NCBI RefSeq assembly: GCF_010093535.1
Contig: NW_022985218.1
Coordinates: forward strand, 180,176-244,175
Source of the DNA: Lindgomyces ingoldianus
Taxonomy: Eukaryota; Ascomycota; Dothideomycetes; Pleosporales; Lindgomycetaceae
Direction: 5' to 3'
DNA: 64,000 nucleotides
The notes beneath the pieces were generated by a model. It worked only from the letters and a program-made list of their open reading frames with translations. It searched no databases and was not told the DNA's origin. Position 1 is the first letter of the stretch, and every line of letters starts with the position of its first letter. Shown here in pieces: positions 24,175 through 37,500 of the stretch. The position numbers were made by a program, and so were the translations under genes.

Positions 24175-26937
24175 CTAATACTCTTCCCCGAGCACCTTCT
24201 TCAACACTTTACTCTCGTTCTCATACTGCTCAATCTTTGCCTGACTCACTGCCAACTTTGCCAACAAATACTGAATCCTCGGCGTCATCTGCGCGGGTTG
24301 ACTCTTCAGCTTACTCATCAGCAGCAATTCATTCTCACACTTGTCAATCGTCGCATTCTCGATTTTAGTTAGATCCGTGAAGATCGCTAAGTCGAGTCGA
24401 CTCCGCAACACTTTATCTTCCGTCAGTCTCCTGAATGCAGATTGGTAAACTGGCTTTCCGGGCTTGATGCTTGCGGGACGGCCGTTGGGTCCAGACACGA
24501 TGCTGATGAGTTCGGCTTGCTCGAGGGCGCGCAGGACAGACTCCCCCGAGGATTTATATATGTCTGAAATAAGGACTTCGTGGTATCGGAGGGTTTCTTC
24601 GGCAGCGAGTTGTTTAATGAGGAGCCAAGCCTGCTCGGACGTCCAGCGACGAGAGGAGTCGTCGGAGCCGTCGGAGCCTAGGATATACATTTTCAGGATC
24701 TCGGAGGCGGATTGGTCGATTATTTCATGTACGGCTTTGGTGGGTGTTTCTCCTGTCTTGATTCTTCGGGCAAGGAATTCGAGGTCAGTGAGACGGCCGC
24801 CGAGAAGGTCAATGCAAGAGTCTAGCTCAGCGAGGTCGGTGCGAGCTTGTGAAGGAATCATTTTGTGTGAGCCATCTTTAGGCTCTGGATCATCCTCGAC
24901 ATCGGCGTCGAGGTGGGTGATCACAAACTTCTTGGCTACTTCGGGAGTACAGTCGGAGAGCGAGATTTGGTGGAAAACGCGGTCAGGAAGGGCTTTTGAG
25001 AGAGACTTACTGAATGAGACGTCGTTGGTAAGGAATATGACGTGAGCAATGTTTGCAGTGGTCAGACGCGCGGCCCTGATACGGTTAGTGATATTTCGAA
25101 TGTAGCAGATGTGAGAGTCGAGGCATACCATTCAGCAATCTTGTCATACACAAGCCCGCCCTCTTGACTTTTGTGTAAAAAGTTGTCGATTACAACCACA
25201 GGCCTCCGCTCAGGATGAGCCTCAAGCCATTCATCATCTCCAATGTGAGCATCTCTGTCTTCCTTATGGCGGCTATTCAGCGCAATCTGCCGCAGTGCAG
25301 TTGCCGTGTTGTTCCAAATCTTTGCGAGCTGGGAGTCGAGAGTCTCCGAGAAGCCAGTCTTGACGCCAGTAGCACCTTGGGCTGCCATATCAATCATACC
25401 GCTGATGCTGTTCATCCATGAGAACACAGGGCGATAGCCAACCTCTGCAGCAGCAGCATTGATCGTAGCACTGTCACCGCGAGCTTCTTGTATGGGCTTG
25501 CAGTCAATTATAACTGTGTGCTTCTTGTGCTTGAGCGCTTGATCGATAACCAACTCTCGCTTTCCTGAGCCGCGAGGGCCCTGAACAATGATAAATGTAT
25601 CTGCAGTCTCCATAAGCCAAGTTTGGATCTGCTCAATGTTCCCCTTTCGGTCGTCCCAGACTGCTTCCATGCCGTGTTCGTCATCGGGGCGGCGGTGAAA
25701 TCGGAAGATGTCCGTCGCATAGCCTTTGATCCACTTGTAGATTTTGTTGTCTTGGATATGCCATACCCTTGTGATGTGTGCCTTGATAAAGAATGTTCGG
25801 ATGCTGAGGTTTACCTTAGAGTCAAAAGCCAAAGGGCAAAGAAGGGGTTTTTAGACTCACGGGTCAAAGACTGCAACAGTGATACCGGCAATGATCGCTG
25901 CAATGACGGGAATCACAATCCTCGGATGGTTGACAAGCCAATCTCGGATCCAATGAGGCTTGATTTTTTGCTCATAAGTGAGCCTTAGCACCGTTCCTGT
26001 CTTCCCTCCCCCTTCGGCCTCGGAAACAAAGTATCCATGCATGCAGTTCTTTGCCATGATAGCCCTTGGTCTTGCTGCAAAGTCTAGATAGGCATATCTT
26101 GGCATGACCTTGGAGTCAAATGACTGTGGCAGGATATCTCCTAACTTCCCATAAGGCCTGAAGAACGTATAGAGTTGTTCCTGCGAAAGCTCTACAGCCT
26201 CCGCTCCAGGCTCTGAAGGAATAAACTCAACCTTTAGCCGTGGTGTAGGGAATCGGAAGAGATCCTCAACCCAAGGTCGACCCTTAACTAAGTTCACGCG
26301 CATTCTTCTAAAGGGGCTCCACCATGGCTTGATTTTCTCATCCTTCAGGTACTGCTTCAGTGCCTCCTCAACCTCGGCAGTTGACGTGCTTCCATCATGG
26401 CTGAACTTGACAAAAGCGCCTCCTTCTTTGAGCCGCAGAAAAACCTCGGAAGCTGTGATAGGTATACTCTTTTTACTGCTGGCCTCTTCGATGACCTGCT
26501 TGGGATCGATCCCCGTGATGCTGGGGCGGATGAAGTAGTTGAGAAAATTGGGCGGTTTGTCATGAGATGCGAATGGAACACCTAAGATCTTTTGGATCCT
26601 TAACGGAAAGACATCTGGGAATGTAAGCTTCGTGGCTTTTGAGCGGGTTGGCTCGTCTAGCGTACTGTCAAAGAACAAAATTCCTTCATTTGGCCCGGCT
26701 CTGATGTGACCTGACTTGTGTTGACCCGCCTGCAATGTCGCATACCGCGGTTTCATTACCCAATGTCTATGTTGAACCGCAAATGGGGTTCTGAATTGCT
26801 GTTAGCATCCTTAGATGAATCTGCGGCCAAGGACTTCGTTTGAACATGAGGTCTCACCTTATGTCGACTCCATGTAATCCCCTCCGTGAGCTCCTGGGAG
26901 CAACACACACCCACTCGGTATTCAACAGGCGAGGCAT
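24175..26937 (-). CDS. YME2: Mitochondrial escape protein 2 (Yme2)
   Basis: Inner-membrane protein of mitochondria that affects nucleoid number and structure and mtDNA escape. Four exons: 26858-26937, 25861-26790, 25129-25803, 24175-25075; 2586 nt, 861 residues. The start MPRLLNTEWVCVAPRSSRR is Arg-rich and acid-poor, as in mitochondrial presequences. An RRM-like domain is at about 210-300 (LYTFFRPYGKLGDI, YAYLDFAARPRAIM), then a membrane span at about 315-335 (IVIPVIAAIIAGITVAVF). The intermembrane-space side carries a P-loop ATPase (GPRGSGKREL, about 412-421) and RRPVVVIDNFLHK. The second intron ends at CTCAG so that VFDP joins IRTFFIKAH. A longer in-frame start exists upstream, but the chosen ATG gives the better presequence. 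Confidence 0.94.
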
Positions 26938-27749
26938 AGTCACGTCTATGGGGCCTATTGAAGCATGGCAGGCTGTAGTATGCACAACATCAATCAATTC
27001 ATCCGGAAAACCTGTGGTTTGTAGTGACGCAACCGTGGAAAGCACGTCCATTTTTGCTAGGCTTACAAGCCAACGCCACTTGAGCGCCACAATCTTGGCG
27101 TCCAACATCAAGCTTTCACATCTCAAAGAGACTGGAAATGGCTTGGAATACTACACTGGCAACAACCTAAAGCTTCAGGGTGGTTCTAAAATTATTGTTG
27201 AAGCGCTCTACTGGCACTGTATTGTATCTCCTAAACGTGGAATGTAGCAGGGAGGCAATTTAGGACAGAGATTGGCAACTTGTTGATGTCCTTTCTAGTT
27301 CTAGCAAGAGGTGTAGTTGATAGATTCTACTTTAGCCATGCTACACAGTATGTGATAGCGTGCTATATATCTCGAGGCACTGAGCGGGGGTCAACTTCTG
27401 GAGGTCAGGAGTGAGGCATGAAAGATGTGGTAACCACGGTCGAGCATTCGCCAGGTAGCCTTACCGCTTTGAAATGAGCCTTGTGGTCAAATTCCAGGCA
27501 TATAGACACTAAATTGGAAGGGGAAGTTCATTTATCAGGACGAGCGCTAAACTACACTGCTGACCGCCACCATGCGTCCAGGATCGCTCTCATATTAGGG
27601 AAAAGGTATCGTGCAGGTAGAGGATGAGGAAATGCAGATGAAAACAGAAAGCAGAAAGTGAAGCCATTTCCCCATGAAATCGTGCCAAATGGTAGACACG
27701 TCTTAGTAACAGTGATAACCGTGTCTCGTAAACATATACATGAAGGCGT
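26938..27749. other. Intergenic between YME2 and GLT1
   Basis: YME2 promoter side and GLT1 3' UTR. An in-frame extension of the YME2 first exon runs to about 27126 without a stop but with no family resemblance. Nothing else seen. Confidence 0.5.
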
Positions 27750-30700
27750 TTAAGCGGTAGCAGTGATAGGCTCCTTAAAACCTCCGTTCGCCTTAGAAAG
27801 CAATTCGTAGGGGGGACGTTTGACGATGCCGCCGGTAACTGGAAGTTGGCTGCCAACCCCGGTGAGGTATGAGTCGACATCTCGAGCAGCCTGACGACCT
27901 TCGTTGATGCCCCTTCGTTTCGTGTTAGCATCTGACAGCCTATATACATCTGGGGTTCACTTACCAAACAATAAGAGATTGACCGCGACGGCAATCACCC
28001 GCAGCAAATACACCAGGAAGATTCGTGTTGTAGTGGCCAGGTGGAGTCTTGACGTTTTTGCGGGGATCACGTTCAACCAGCCCTCCCAAGACGCGTTCTT
28101 CGGGGCCTAAGAAACCCATAGATAGTAGAACGAGGTCAGCTGGGAAAAACTCTTCGCTACCCTCAACTTGCTTCATATCCCAACCACCGCTAGCCGACTT
28201 TGTCCATTCGACTCGCACAGTGTTAATGCCTTTAACGTTGCCGGCCCCGTCATCTACAAAGTCTTTCGATAAGACGCAGAACTCTCGCGGGTCTTTACCC
28301 ATATGTGTCTTAACTTCCGAGTGACCGTAGTCGACACGATAGACTCGTGGCCATTGTGGCCATGGGTTGTCTCGGGCTCGTTCTGCTGGCGGCTGGGGTA
28401 GGAGTTCGAAGTTGGCCACACTGAGGGCTCCATGGCGAACAGAGGTGCCAATGCAGTCATTGCCGGTATCCCCACCACCAATAACAACAACGTGTTTTTT
28501 TGCGGCTGAGATAAAGGCATCGTCAGACAGGTTTGAATCAAGTAGTGATTTAGTGTTCTTATGCAGAAATTGCATAGCGAAGTGAATGCCGTTCAAATGG
28601 CGGTTGGGGATGGGGAGATCGCGAGCGACTGTTGCTCCAGTAGCAATGACAACGGCGTCATTCTCTGCGCGGAGGGATTCTAAGCTAGGCTGCCCCTCCT
28701 CACCAACGGCCACCCCCGTGACAAATTTCACGCCTTCCGAGGCCATGAAGTCTACACGGCGCTGCACAACCTTTTTGTCGAGCTTCATATTCGGGATGCC
28801 GTACATAAGCAACCCGCCAATTCGATCAGCCCGCTCATACACGGTCACAGTATGGCCGGCCTTGTTAAGTTGATCGGCTGAAGCGAGGCCTGCAGGACCA
28901 GAGCCAATGATGGCGACCGTCTTTCCAGATCGGTTTTGCGGCGGCGAGGGAACCATCCAGCCCATCTCAAAGCCCCGGTCGATAATGGCACACTCGATTG
29001 ATTTGATGCCCACAGGATCCTCATTGATACCAAGAACGCACGCGCCCTCACACGGAGCAGGGCATACGCGGCCGGTGAATTCAGGGAAGTTGTTTGTCAT
29101 TAGCAAGCGGTTGAGAGCATCCCTCCATTGGTTCTGGAAGACTAGCTCATTCCACTTGGGGATGATGTTGCTAATAGGGCAACCAGTGTCGGATTGACAG
29201 AACGGAACACCGCAGTCCATGCACCGGGCTGTTTGATACTTAAGTTCGTCCTCGTTCAGCCGCTGCGAAAGCTCCTGCCAGTCGCGCGTCCGGGTCTTCG
29301 GATTACGATACTTCTCGGATCGACGTTGATACAACTTGAATCCGCGAGTCTTGTCGAGAACGAGGGCCTTCTTCTTCTCCGCTTTGGCGTCTGTTACGCT
29401 CTCTTCGATGTCAAGTAGGTCATTCTTCTTCTTCTCTTTCGCCTCGTGTTCGTGCTGTGCCTGTCGGGACTCTTCGTGGGCTTCGCGCACCGGATTCCCC
29501 GGAAGGATTGGCAATGGGTACTCCTGCTTCTTCTTCTCAGCCTCCTTGGCTGCTTCTTCCATCAGCACGCGCTTGTAGTCAGTTGGCATGACCTTGACAA
29601 AGCGGGGCAGGGCACGATTGAAGTCAAGGAGGATTCTCGCAGCAAGCTCAGATCCAGTATAATGGTGGTGATCTTCGATGAGACCACGCACAAAAGCAAT
29701 TTCTTGAGGCTCTTCAAGCCCAGACAATTCAACCATCTCTTGGTTGACCTTCTGTTCGAAGTCATGGTGCATGTCAAGGACGTAAGCGATGCCACCAGAC
29801 ATGCCAGCAGCAAAGTTACGGCCGGTAGACCCAAGAACAAGCACACGACCGCCCGTCATGTACTCACAACCGTGGTCTCCAACACCCTCAACAACAGCAG
29901 TCACACCGGAGTTACGAACGGCAAAACGCTCAGCAGCGACACCACGGAAGAAGCAAGAGCCGCTAGTAGCACCGTACAAGCATACGTTACCAATGAGGAT
30001 ATTTTCCTCTGCTTTAAAGACGGCCGTGCGCGGCGGATAGACGATGAGGCGCCCACCAGAGAGACCCTTACCAACATAATCGTTGGCATCACCTTCAAGC
30101 TCCAGAGTGACACCAGGTGCAAGGTATGCACCGAACGATTGGCCAGCCGAGCCACGGATGTTGGCGTGGATCGTGTCTTGGGGCAGACCAGCCTCACCAT
30201 ATCGCCTACTGATCTGATATGAAAGTGTTGCACCCAAGGCGCGGTCGGTATTGACGATGTCGCACTCGATCCGAGCTGGCATACCTTTCTCAAGAGCGAG
30301 TTCGGATTCAGCAATGAGCTTATTGTCGAGACGAACATGAAGGCGATGGTCCTGCTTTCGTACATTGAAAGTTGCGACGCCAGGTCGAAGTGTGTGTGCT
30401 GGCGTTAGGATGAGAGATAGGTCGATGTTCTCCGTCTTCGCGGTCCGGAGATCATCCCTAATACGGAGAACTTCGCATCGGCCAACCATTTCGTTTACCG
30501 TCCGGAAACCCAGCTTGGCCATGATGGCTCGGAGCTCGTTGGCGACGTAGTAGAAGAAATTGATGACATGCTCTGGGGTCCCGATGAACTTCTTTCGAAG
30601 CTCGGGATCTTGAGTTGCAATACCAACAGGGCAGGTGTTTAGGCTAGAAATATTACTGTTAGCTATAGGACAAAACTAGGAAATAGTAGGTTTCCTATGT

Positions 30701-33700
30701 CAGATAGGCCTGTCCGACAAACCCAGCAAAGCGAAGGCTCTACCCTGGCTGTCCTAAAATGCCCGCTGTTGCTTGTAGGGGCGGAAAATACGAAAGGGGG
30801 AAGAAAAGAAGGGGTAGCTTACTGGCACTTCCGCATCATGATGCATCCCATGGCGATAAGAGGAGTTGTGGCAAAACCCCATTCCTCTGCACCTAGTAAG
30901 CAAGCAATGGCGACATCTCGTCCTGTTCGAATCTGGCCATCTGTCTGGACAATGACACGGCCTCGGAGATCGTTAAGTACTAGAGTCTGGTGCGTTTCGG
31001 CGAGACCGAGTTCCCATGGGAGACCGGCATATTTAATACCAGTCCACCGAGAGGCACCTGTACCACCATCGTGGCCAGAAATGAGGATGTGATCAGCCTT
31101 AGCCTTAGCAACTCCAGAGGCGACAATACCGACACCCGTTTCAGAGACAAGCTTGACAGAGACACGAGCGCGAGGGTTCGAACACTTCAGATCATAGATC
31201 AGTTGTTTTAGATCTTCGATCGAGTAGATGTCGTGATGGGGAGGAGGGCTGATCAGGCCGACACCAGGAGTGGAGTGACGAGTCTTTGCAATAGGCCCGG
31301 ACACCTTGTGGCCGGGCAGTTCACCACCTTCCCCAGGTTTGGCGCCCTGTGCCATCTTGATTTGCAGCTCATCAGCATCTGCAAGGTAGTTGCTTGTAAC
31401 GCCAAATCGTCCCGAAGCTACCTGCTTGATGGCCGAACGCATTGTATCACCATTCTCCAATCGAAGGCTTCTCTCGGGATCTTCGCCACCCTCTCCAGTA
31501 TTCGATTTCCCTCCTAATCGGTTCATAGCAATAGCTATGGTTGAATGAGATTCCATGGAGATAGATCCATAAGACATAGCGCCAGTCACAAAACGGCGGA
31601 CGATCTCCGTCCAAGGTTCAACTTGGTCAATCGGGACTGGTGCCCTGTCATCAAAGTTAAAGTCAAGTAGGCCTCGAAGCGTGCAATCTTTGATCCGCTC
31701 GTACTCAGCGATCGAATATGCTTCGTAGGACTTGTCGTTCTTGGTCCGAACTGCGTCCTGTATATTTGCAATAGCCGTGGGATCATTTACGTGAGGCTCC
31801 CCGCCATCTCGCCAGTGGTACTCTCCAGTCTCTGCAAGACCAGGAACTTCGACAATGCTTCTACTCGGGTATCCTTTCTCGTGTAGAGCGAACGCATCCT
31901 GTGCAATGAGCTCAAACGTCATACCCTTAATACGAGAAGCAGTTCCGGTGAAGCAGCGATCAACCACGGTGTCATCTATGCCGAGAGCTTCGAAAATTTG
32001 TGCTCCTTTATACGACTGCAGCGTAGAGATACCCATCTTGCTCATGACCTTGAGAATACCCCCATCGCAAGAATGCTTGTAATTGTCAATGAGTTGTTCA
32101 GGGGTCAGCTTCTTGCGGATGAGGCCTTCGCGGTGCATCTTAAGAATGCACTCAATTGCGAGATATGGGCAAATGGCGTCAGCACCATATCCGACGAGGA
32201 CGCACATGTGGTGGACTTCGCGGGCCTCAGCAGTTTCGACAACAAGGGCGGCTCGTGATCGCCACTTGTTCCTGACGAGGTGGTGGTGGACCATACCAGT
32301 AGCGAGCAGAGACGATACCGGAACCCGGTCCGCGGAAGTTGCACGATCGGACAAAACAAGGATATTATCGCCATTTGAGATGCCCTCAGTAGCAGCGTCG
32401 CAGATCCTGTCCAAGGAGTCCATATACCCCTGAATACCCTCACTCTTAGGGAAAGTGATGTCGATGTACTTCACTGACCATTCAGGATAGATAGTGTGGG
32501 TGTTCGTGAGGGCTTTGAACTCATCAATAGACAGGACGGGCGAGGGGAGAAGCATCCTGTAGCACTGGCTTTCGTCCATCTCAAGAAGATTGCCTTGCGG
32601 ACCAACGTAGGCCTCAAGAGACATCACGATGGCCTCGCGGATTGGGTCGATTGGTGGATTTGTGACCTGCGCAAAGAGCTGTCGGAAATACTCAGACAAG
32701 AGCCGAGGTTGAGTTGCCAAGCAGGCCAGCGGAGCATCGTTCCCCATAGATCCGAGGGCTTCTTTCGAGTCTGCAGCCATTGGTCCTAGGAGGAGACTGA
32801 CTTGTTCAAGAGAATATCCAAAGGCTCGTAAACGAGGATCCTCCTGAAGACGCGCCTCGGTGGGCTTCTGGGAGAGATCTACTCCCTTTTCTCTGACTTG
32901 CTTTAGTATCTTCGGGAGAGTCAGGAGGTTCTTCTCAATCCATGCTCGGAAATCATGTCGAGATGAGACAGTTTGCTTCAGCTCAGTGTCGTCAACAATA
33001 CGTCCCGCGACAGTATCAACAAGAAGCATTCGTCCTGGCTGCAGTCGACCTTTCTGAACAATTCTCTCTGGTTCAATGGAGATGGTGCCCACTTCAGATG
33101 CACAAACAATCCTGTCATCGTCGGTGACGTAGTATCGGCAAGGTCGGAGACCGTTTCGATCCAGGTTGGCCCCACAATATCTTCCGTCAGAGAAGGTGAA
33201 CAAAGCAGGACCATCCCAGGGTTCCATCATACAGCCTGCCCACTCATAGAAAGCTTGTTTAGCAGGGTCCATTGCACGGTTACCTTGCCAAGCTTCTGGA
33301 ACCATGAGCATGACTGCTTCAGGGAGGGAGAGCACACCATTGATTACGAGTAATTCAAGGACGTTATCAAAAGCAGCAGAGTCGGAGCCACCGTCCTCGA
33401 TAATAGGGTACAGAAGGTTGAGGTCCTCGCCGAAAAGGTCAGACTTCATAAAACCCTCCCGGGCCCGCATCCAGTTCTTGTTGCCTCGCAATGTGTTGAT
33501 CTCACCATTGTGGGCAGCCCATCGCAAAGGCTGAGCGCGATCCCAGCTAGGGAAAGTGTTGGTGGAGAACCGAGAGTGTACAAGAGCGAAATGGCCCTCG
33601 TAATCTACCGAGACTAGGTCGTGGTAGTACTCGTAGACTTGGACGGGCGCCAATTGGCCCTTATACACGATGTTCTTATTGCTCAGAGAACACAGGTAAA

Positions 33701-34526
33701 ACCAGTTATGGAGACCTATCACGTGGGTTGCTCGTTTTCGGAGAACATAAAGCTGCCGCTCGAAGTATGCTCCGTCGAAAGAATCTTCGAAATCCGGTTT
33801 CGGCTCCTTCCCGTCTCCATATGCAGTTTTCAAGACGACGAAGGGCTGCAGAATTATCGGCTCCCGAGAAAGTGCTGCAGGGCCAAGGAGAGTGGAGTCC
33901 CGAGGAACCTCTCGCCATCCAAGGACCCTCAAGTCTAGCTGGTCCGCGACCTCCTCGAATGTCCCCTTTGTCTCCTCGAGTATTTGCGGGTCTGGCTTGA
34001 AGAAAAGGTTGCCGGTGGCGTACTTGCCCTGGGAAGGCAGCTTATAGCCTTGCTCGCGTTCAAAGTTCTTAAGAAAGAACTTGTGTGGGATCGAAGTCAT
34101 GACACCGGCTCCGTCTCCGTCTCGGGCATCTGAACCAACCGCACCTCGATGGGTCATGTTGCAAAGAAGAGATCGAGCTACACGAGTTGTTAATTGATGT
34201 ATACTGGACGCACAAAGATTCTTCATGGATCCTTACCATCCGAGACGATCTTGTGGCTGGCCACGCCCTTAATATGGCTTCGAATTGTTAACTCCAGTCT
34301 CTACACTCGCAAACAGCTTGTCAGGGAGCACGTACGCAGCGAATCCGACACCGCAAGCGTCTTTCTCAAGCTCGGGGTCATAAAGACCCTGCTTCAAGGG
34401 TAAGACACCCGCCCACGACTTATTGTCTGGGCCATCCTGGTAGGCAAACACTGAGGCTTGCTCTTCTTCCACAATCGGAGTATCCTGAGGCAGATTTATT
34501 TCTTCAGCGAATGACACCTGACCCAT
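27750..34526 (-). CDS. GLT1: Glutamate synthase, NAD(P)H-dependent (GOGAT)
   Basis: Converts glutamine + 2-oxoglutarate to two glutamate; with glutamine synthetase it forms the GS/GOGAT route of ammonium assimilation. Five exons: 34336-34526, 34237-34277, 30823-34177, 27965-30643, 27750-27912; 6429 nt, 2142 residues. The catalytic N-terminal nucleophile is Cys58 in DACGVGFA, after a propeptide. The glutamine amidotransferase and central domains follow. The 3Fe-4S motif C-IMMRK-C-HLNT-C is interrupted by the fourth-exon junction intron. The C-terminal beta-like part has 4Fe-4S cysteines ([25 protein letters not shown]) and two Rossmann motifs ([19 protein letters not shown]). The single alpha-beta fused chain and length are standard for fungi. 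Confidence 0.97.
30644..30822 (-). other. 179-nt GLT1 intron with overlapping inverted repeats
   Basis: This intron is about three times the usual length here. It splits a His codon inside the 3Fe-4S motif of GLT1. On the plus strand TAGGAAA (30677-30683) pairs with TTTCCTA (30691-30697), and CCTAT (30694-30698) can pair with ATAGG (30704-30708). The two stems share bases, so only one can form at a time. Function, if any, is unknown. Confidence 0.6.
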
Positions 34527-37500
34527 TATATCGGCAACAGGCCGTAAATGTCGAATGGGTACGAATGGGTACGAATGGGTCGACTGCGGTTTTGGTATCC
34601 AAAAAGAGGATTTTTCGGTTGCTGACTGATGTCTGTTAGCTGCCGGACTTCCAGGAGAGAGTTATGTCGTGGCGTGAGTCCCACGGGTAGAAGTTCGAGT
34701 CTCGCTCTCGAATAATCGCGGATGGATATCTTTCAAAAGCAAAAAAGAGTATGAGGAACAGTGTTGCACTGGCACAGAGAGTACGGCGTATCAATGGCTC
34801 TCCAGGTAAGGGGAGTGCCGGGTGAACTCGGTCACCAGCTCCAATGGCCCCGATTTGGCAAAACGATGCCAATGACGAAATGTCGGGGGGTCGGCCGTGA
34901 CCGATGGCTGCCAGAGGATGTACAGAGGGCGATGATAAGGAGCTGGGCGAATGGGAGAACGCGGGGTTGTGCTTTGATGAAGGGAAAGGCGCTCGGTAAA
35001 CCCTTGCGCATGGCAAGCTTCTCGAAGACGCCCGCTGTTTGGTGGAGGGGGTGCAGGTGCAGCGGAGTGGGTAGGAAGCTGACTTACACGCTACTATAGA
35101 ACAGGCCTTTGTTGATGGGGATGTCAACTCGCTGGTGTCCCTGCAAGCAACTACCAGTGGGAGGTGGGTGTAGTGTGGAAGAGGAAGAGGGTGGAAGGTA
35201 CGGCGGAGGACGAAGCCTTATGAAGGGAGGGAGCGCAGGTAGGTGGGGTTCTCAAAAATTCACCTACGCTAACCCTCTCACTACCACGCTCTGCCAATTA
35301 TCGATCTAGACCCGTTTCTAACGGGTTGCTGTGTTGTCTCTGGCAGCAGCTCCCCTCGCTTCCACGCCGCCTGCACAGAATTTCCGAGTCTTGGAGAGCG
35401 TCTTGGTACTCTATCTGGGCTATATGAGGATGAGAATCTCAGAACGGCGGTACCATGTCAACCTTTGACCCACTCCCCTTGCAGGGGAACAAAGAAATCA
35501 CACTCTGCTTATAGCGCCATCCTAAAGTCCCAATTGACCTCCGACGGTGCCTTAAAATCGCTGCCAGAGCGATTGCATGTCCACAGGGCCAGCAAGTGCA
35601 ACCTGGCGGCGTTCATGTACATACAAATTTAACGATTTCCCTGCAGCTCTGTCGTGCGTTGGAGATTTTGCCCTGTTACCCCACGGTTTCTGCCACCCTA
35701 CATTACCATAAGCAGCCTAAGATTCGCCAGGGCCCTCGCTCTTGTGCAGGCGGTAGGAGAATCGTTCGGCGCGCAGGCGAATCGCAGAGCTCCGAAGTCG
35801 CCTTGACATCTTGTGATGACCTGGTGGTGCGGCATGCCTGTGGCTTTCCGCTGCCCCAAGCTCTGTAGTCCAGATTGCCGCAGCCAACCCACGGTACCCA
35901 CGCCGCCCAATTTCATTCCGTCGAAAGACATTGGCTCGCTTTACAAGCCTCGCATTGCCGGCGCTTCTTTGTCGTAATTTGGCGTGGTCATCCACGCTCT
36001 GCCGCTCCTTATCTGCCCCCAACAAACGTCACCGGAAACGGGGTGCAGCAGTATCGTGGAGGGAAGATCTTAAAAAGACCCCGCCTCCAGGACGGAACGC
36101 CGCTGTGAATTTGCATCGGAGGCCGACGTCAGGACCGAGGCGGAGCGTTGATGGTTTCCTCTCTAACACGGGCACAGACATATTCCTCCACCGCGCCGCA
36201 CGCTCCGCTCTCGGCAAAATTGTCAACTCCGTTGGTCTCACGACGAACTGACGACTGTACCGCCACGGCAGGAAGACAAATGATGGTCGGGAGAGACCGG
36301 ATAATGCATCAGCCAGCTAACGGGTCTGTCCTGGAAGGAACTCGCCTGAGATTTCCATGAGTCACGAGAACATAGGTCTTTTTCCTCCCTCCAAGCCTAC
36401 ATCTTCGATACGCCGATATCGCATCGGTTAGAATTACGGATTGATGATACAACGGATAACCCAGGCTATCCAAGCGACTCCTGACTGCCGCTCGCATAGA
36501 AAGATCAAAGGAAACTAACTTTATGGTCTTACGATTCTTGTGCTGGCGGTGAAGCATGTACCGGGGACATCATGGGTCAACATTTAATGTACCTAATACA
36601 TTTCCAATTCGGGATCCAGACAAGAGTGGGAGGTTAGAGTATCTCCGGAGACAGTTGATGCGAGCGGGCCTTCCCAGCCGCTTTCAACCAAGGAACACTC
36701 TGATAAATTTTCATGGCTGTCCCATCTGGTTGGAAACTTGGATGTCGGGGGACCCTCAGGTTGGGCACGTCCGTCTCAAGACATTGCCCGCGTGATAGCA
36801 TTCTGCAGATGAAACATTTCTAAGGTTGTTTCTTGCACGGCTGAAGAAATCGCACGTGAACGTCACGGTCTTAGCTAATATGAAGTGCTGCATGCGGGAA
36901 TGCGGTCCGCAAAGAGACCGTTTAGTTGACCGGATTGCATCTTTGAAGATCTGGAAGAAGCATCAAACGCCGAGGCTAGATTGGTACAACCAATCAAGAA
37001 CAGAGTATTACTCGATCATTGAACCAATCATAATCTCTCCTTTCTGTCACTCACACCTTTGGCCTTGACTTCAGTTCAAGGACAAACTCAATTTGAGGGG
37101 TGGTTCTCTCTAACTTCATCCCCTATTCCATCTAATCGCCGAAGACGACAGTGCCGCACAGTGCACGGCGCAGGGCTTGATCGAGATTACGAATACCTGA
37201 TGATTATTACCTACGTCTCACGCGAATTCGGACGAATAGCCCACAGAAGCTGTGTCCTCAGTATCGTGATCATTAGCTTCGAATCTTCGATCTAGTCCCT
37301 GGAACAATGGACTTTTCTTGCGCTTGCATCGGAGATTAACTTGCATGGACCTCAACTTGCATATCCCCTTGCCACCGGACCGTGACATTTTAGCCATGGC
37401 GAGCTTTTCACTCTTGAAGTTTGAATTTCCGCCTTCCCGCCTTAAACATTCTTTAGCTATAAGGGTCTTGTTTCGGACAGAACCCAGACCCCCTTAACCC

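Noticed and set aside
34670..34720. AGTTCGAGTCTCGC string resembling a tRNA T-arm
   Set aside because: The flanking bases cannot form the stem, and no A box lies upstream.
34636..35127. 163-codon minus-strand frame upstream of GLT1
   Set aside because: Ser/Pro/Arg-rich random-like composition in a C/T-rich leader, no recognisable motif, overlapped by open frames on the other strand.
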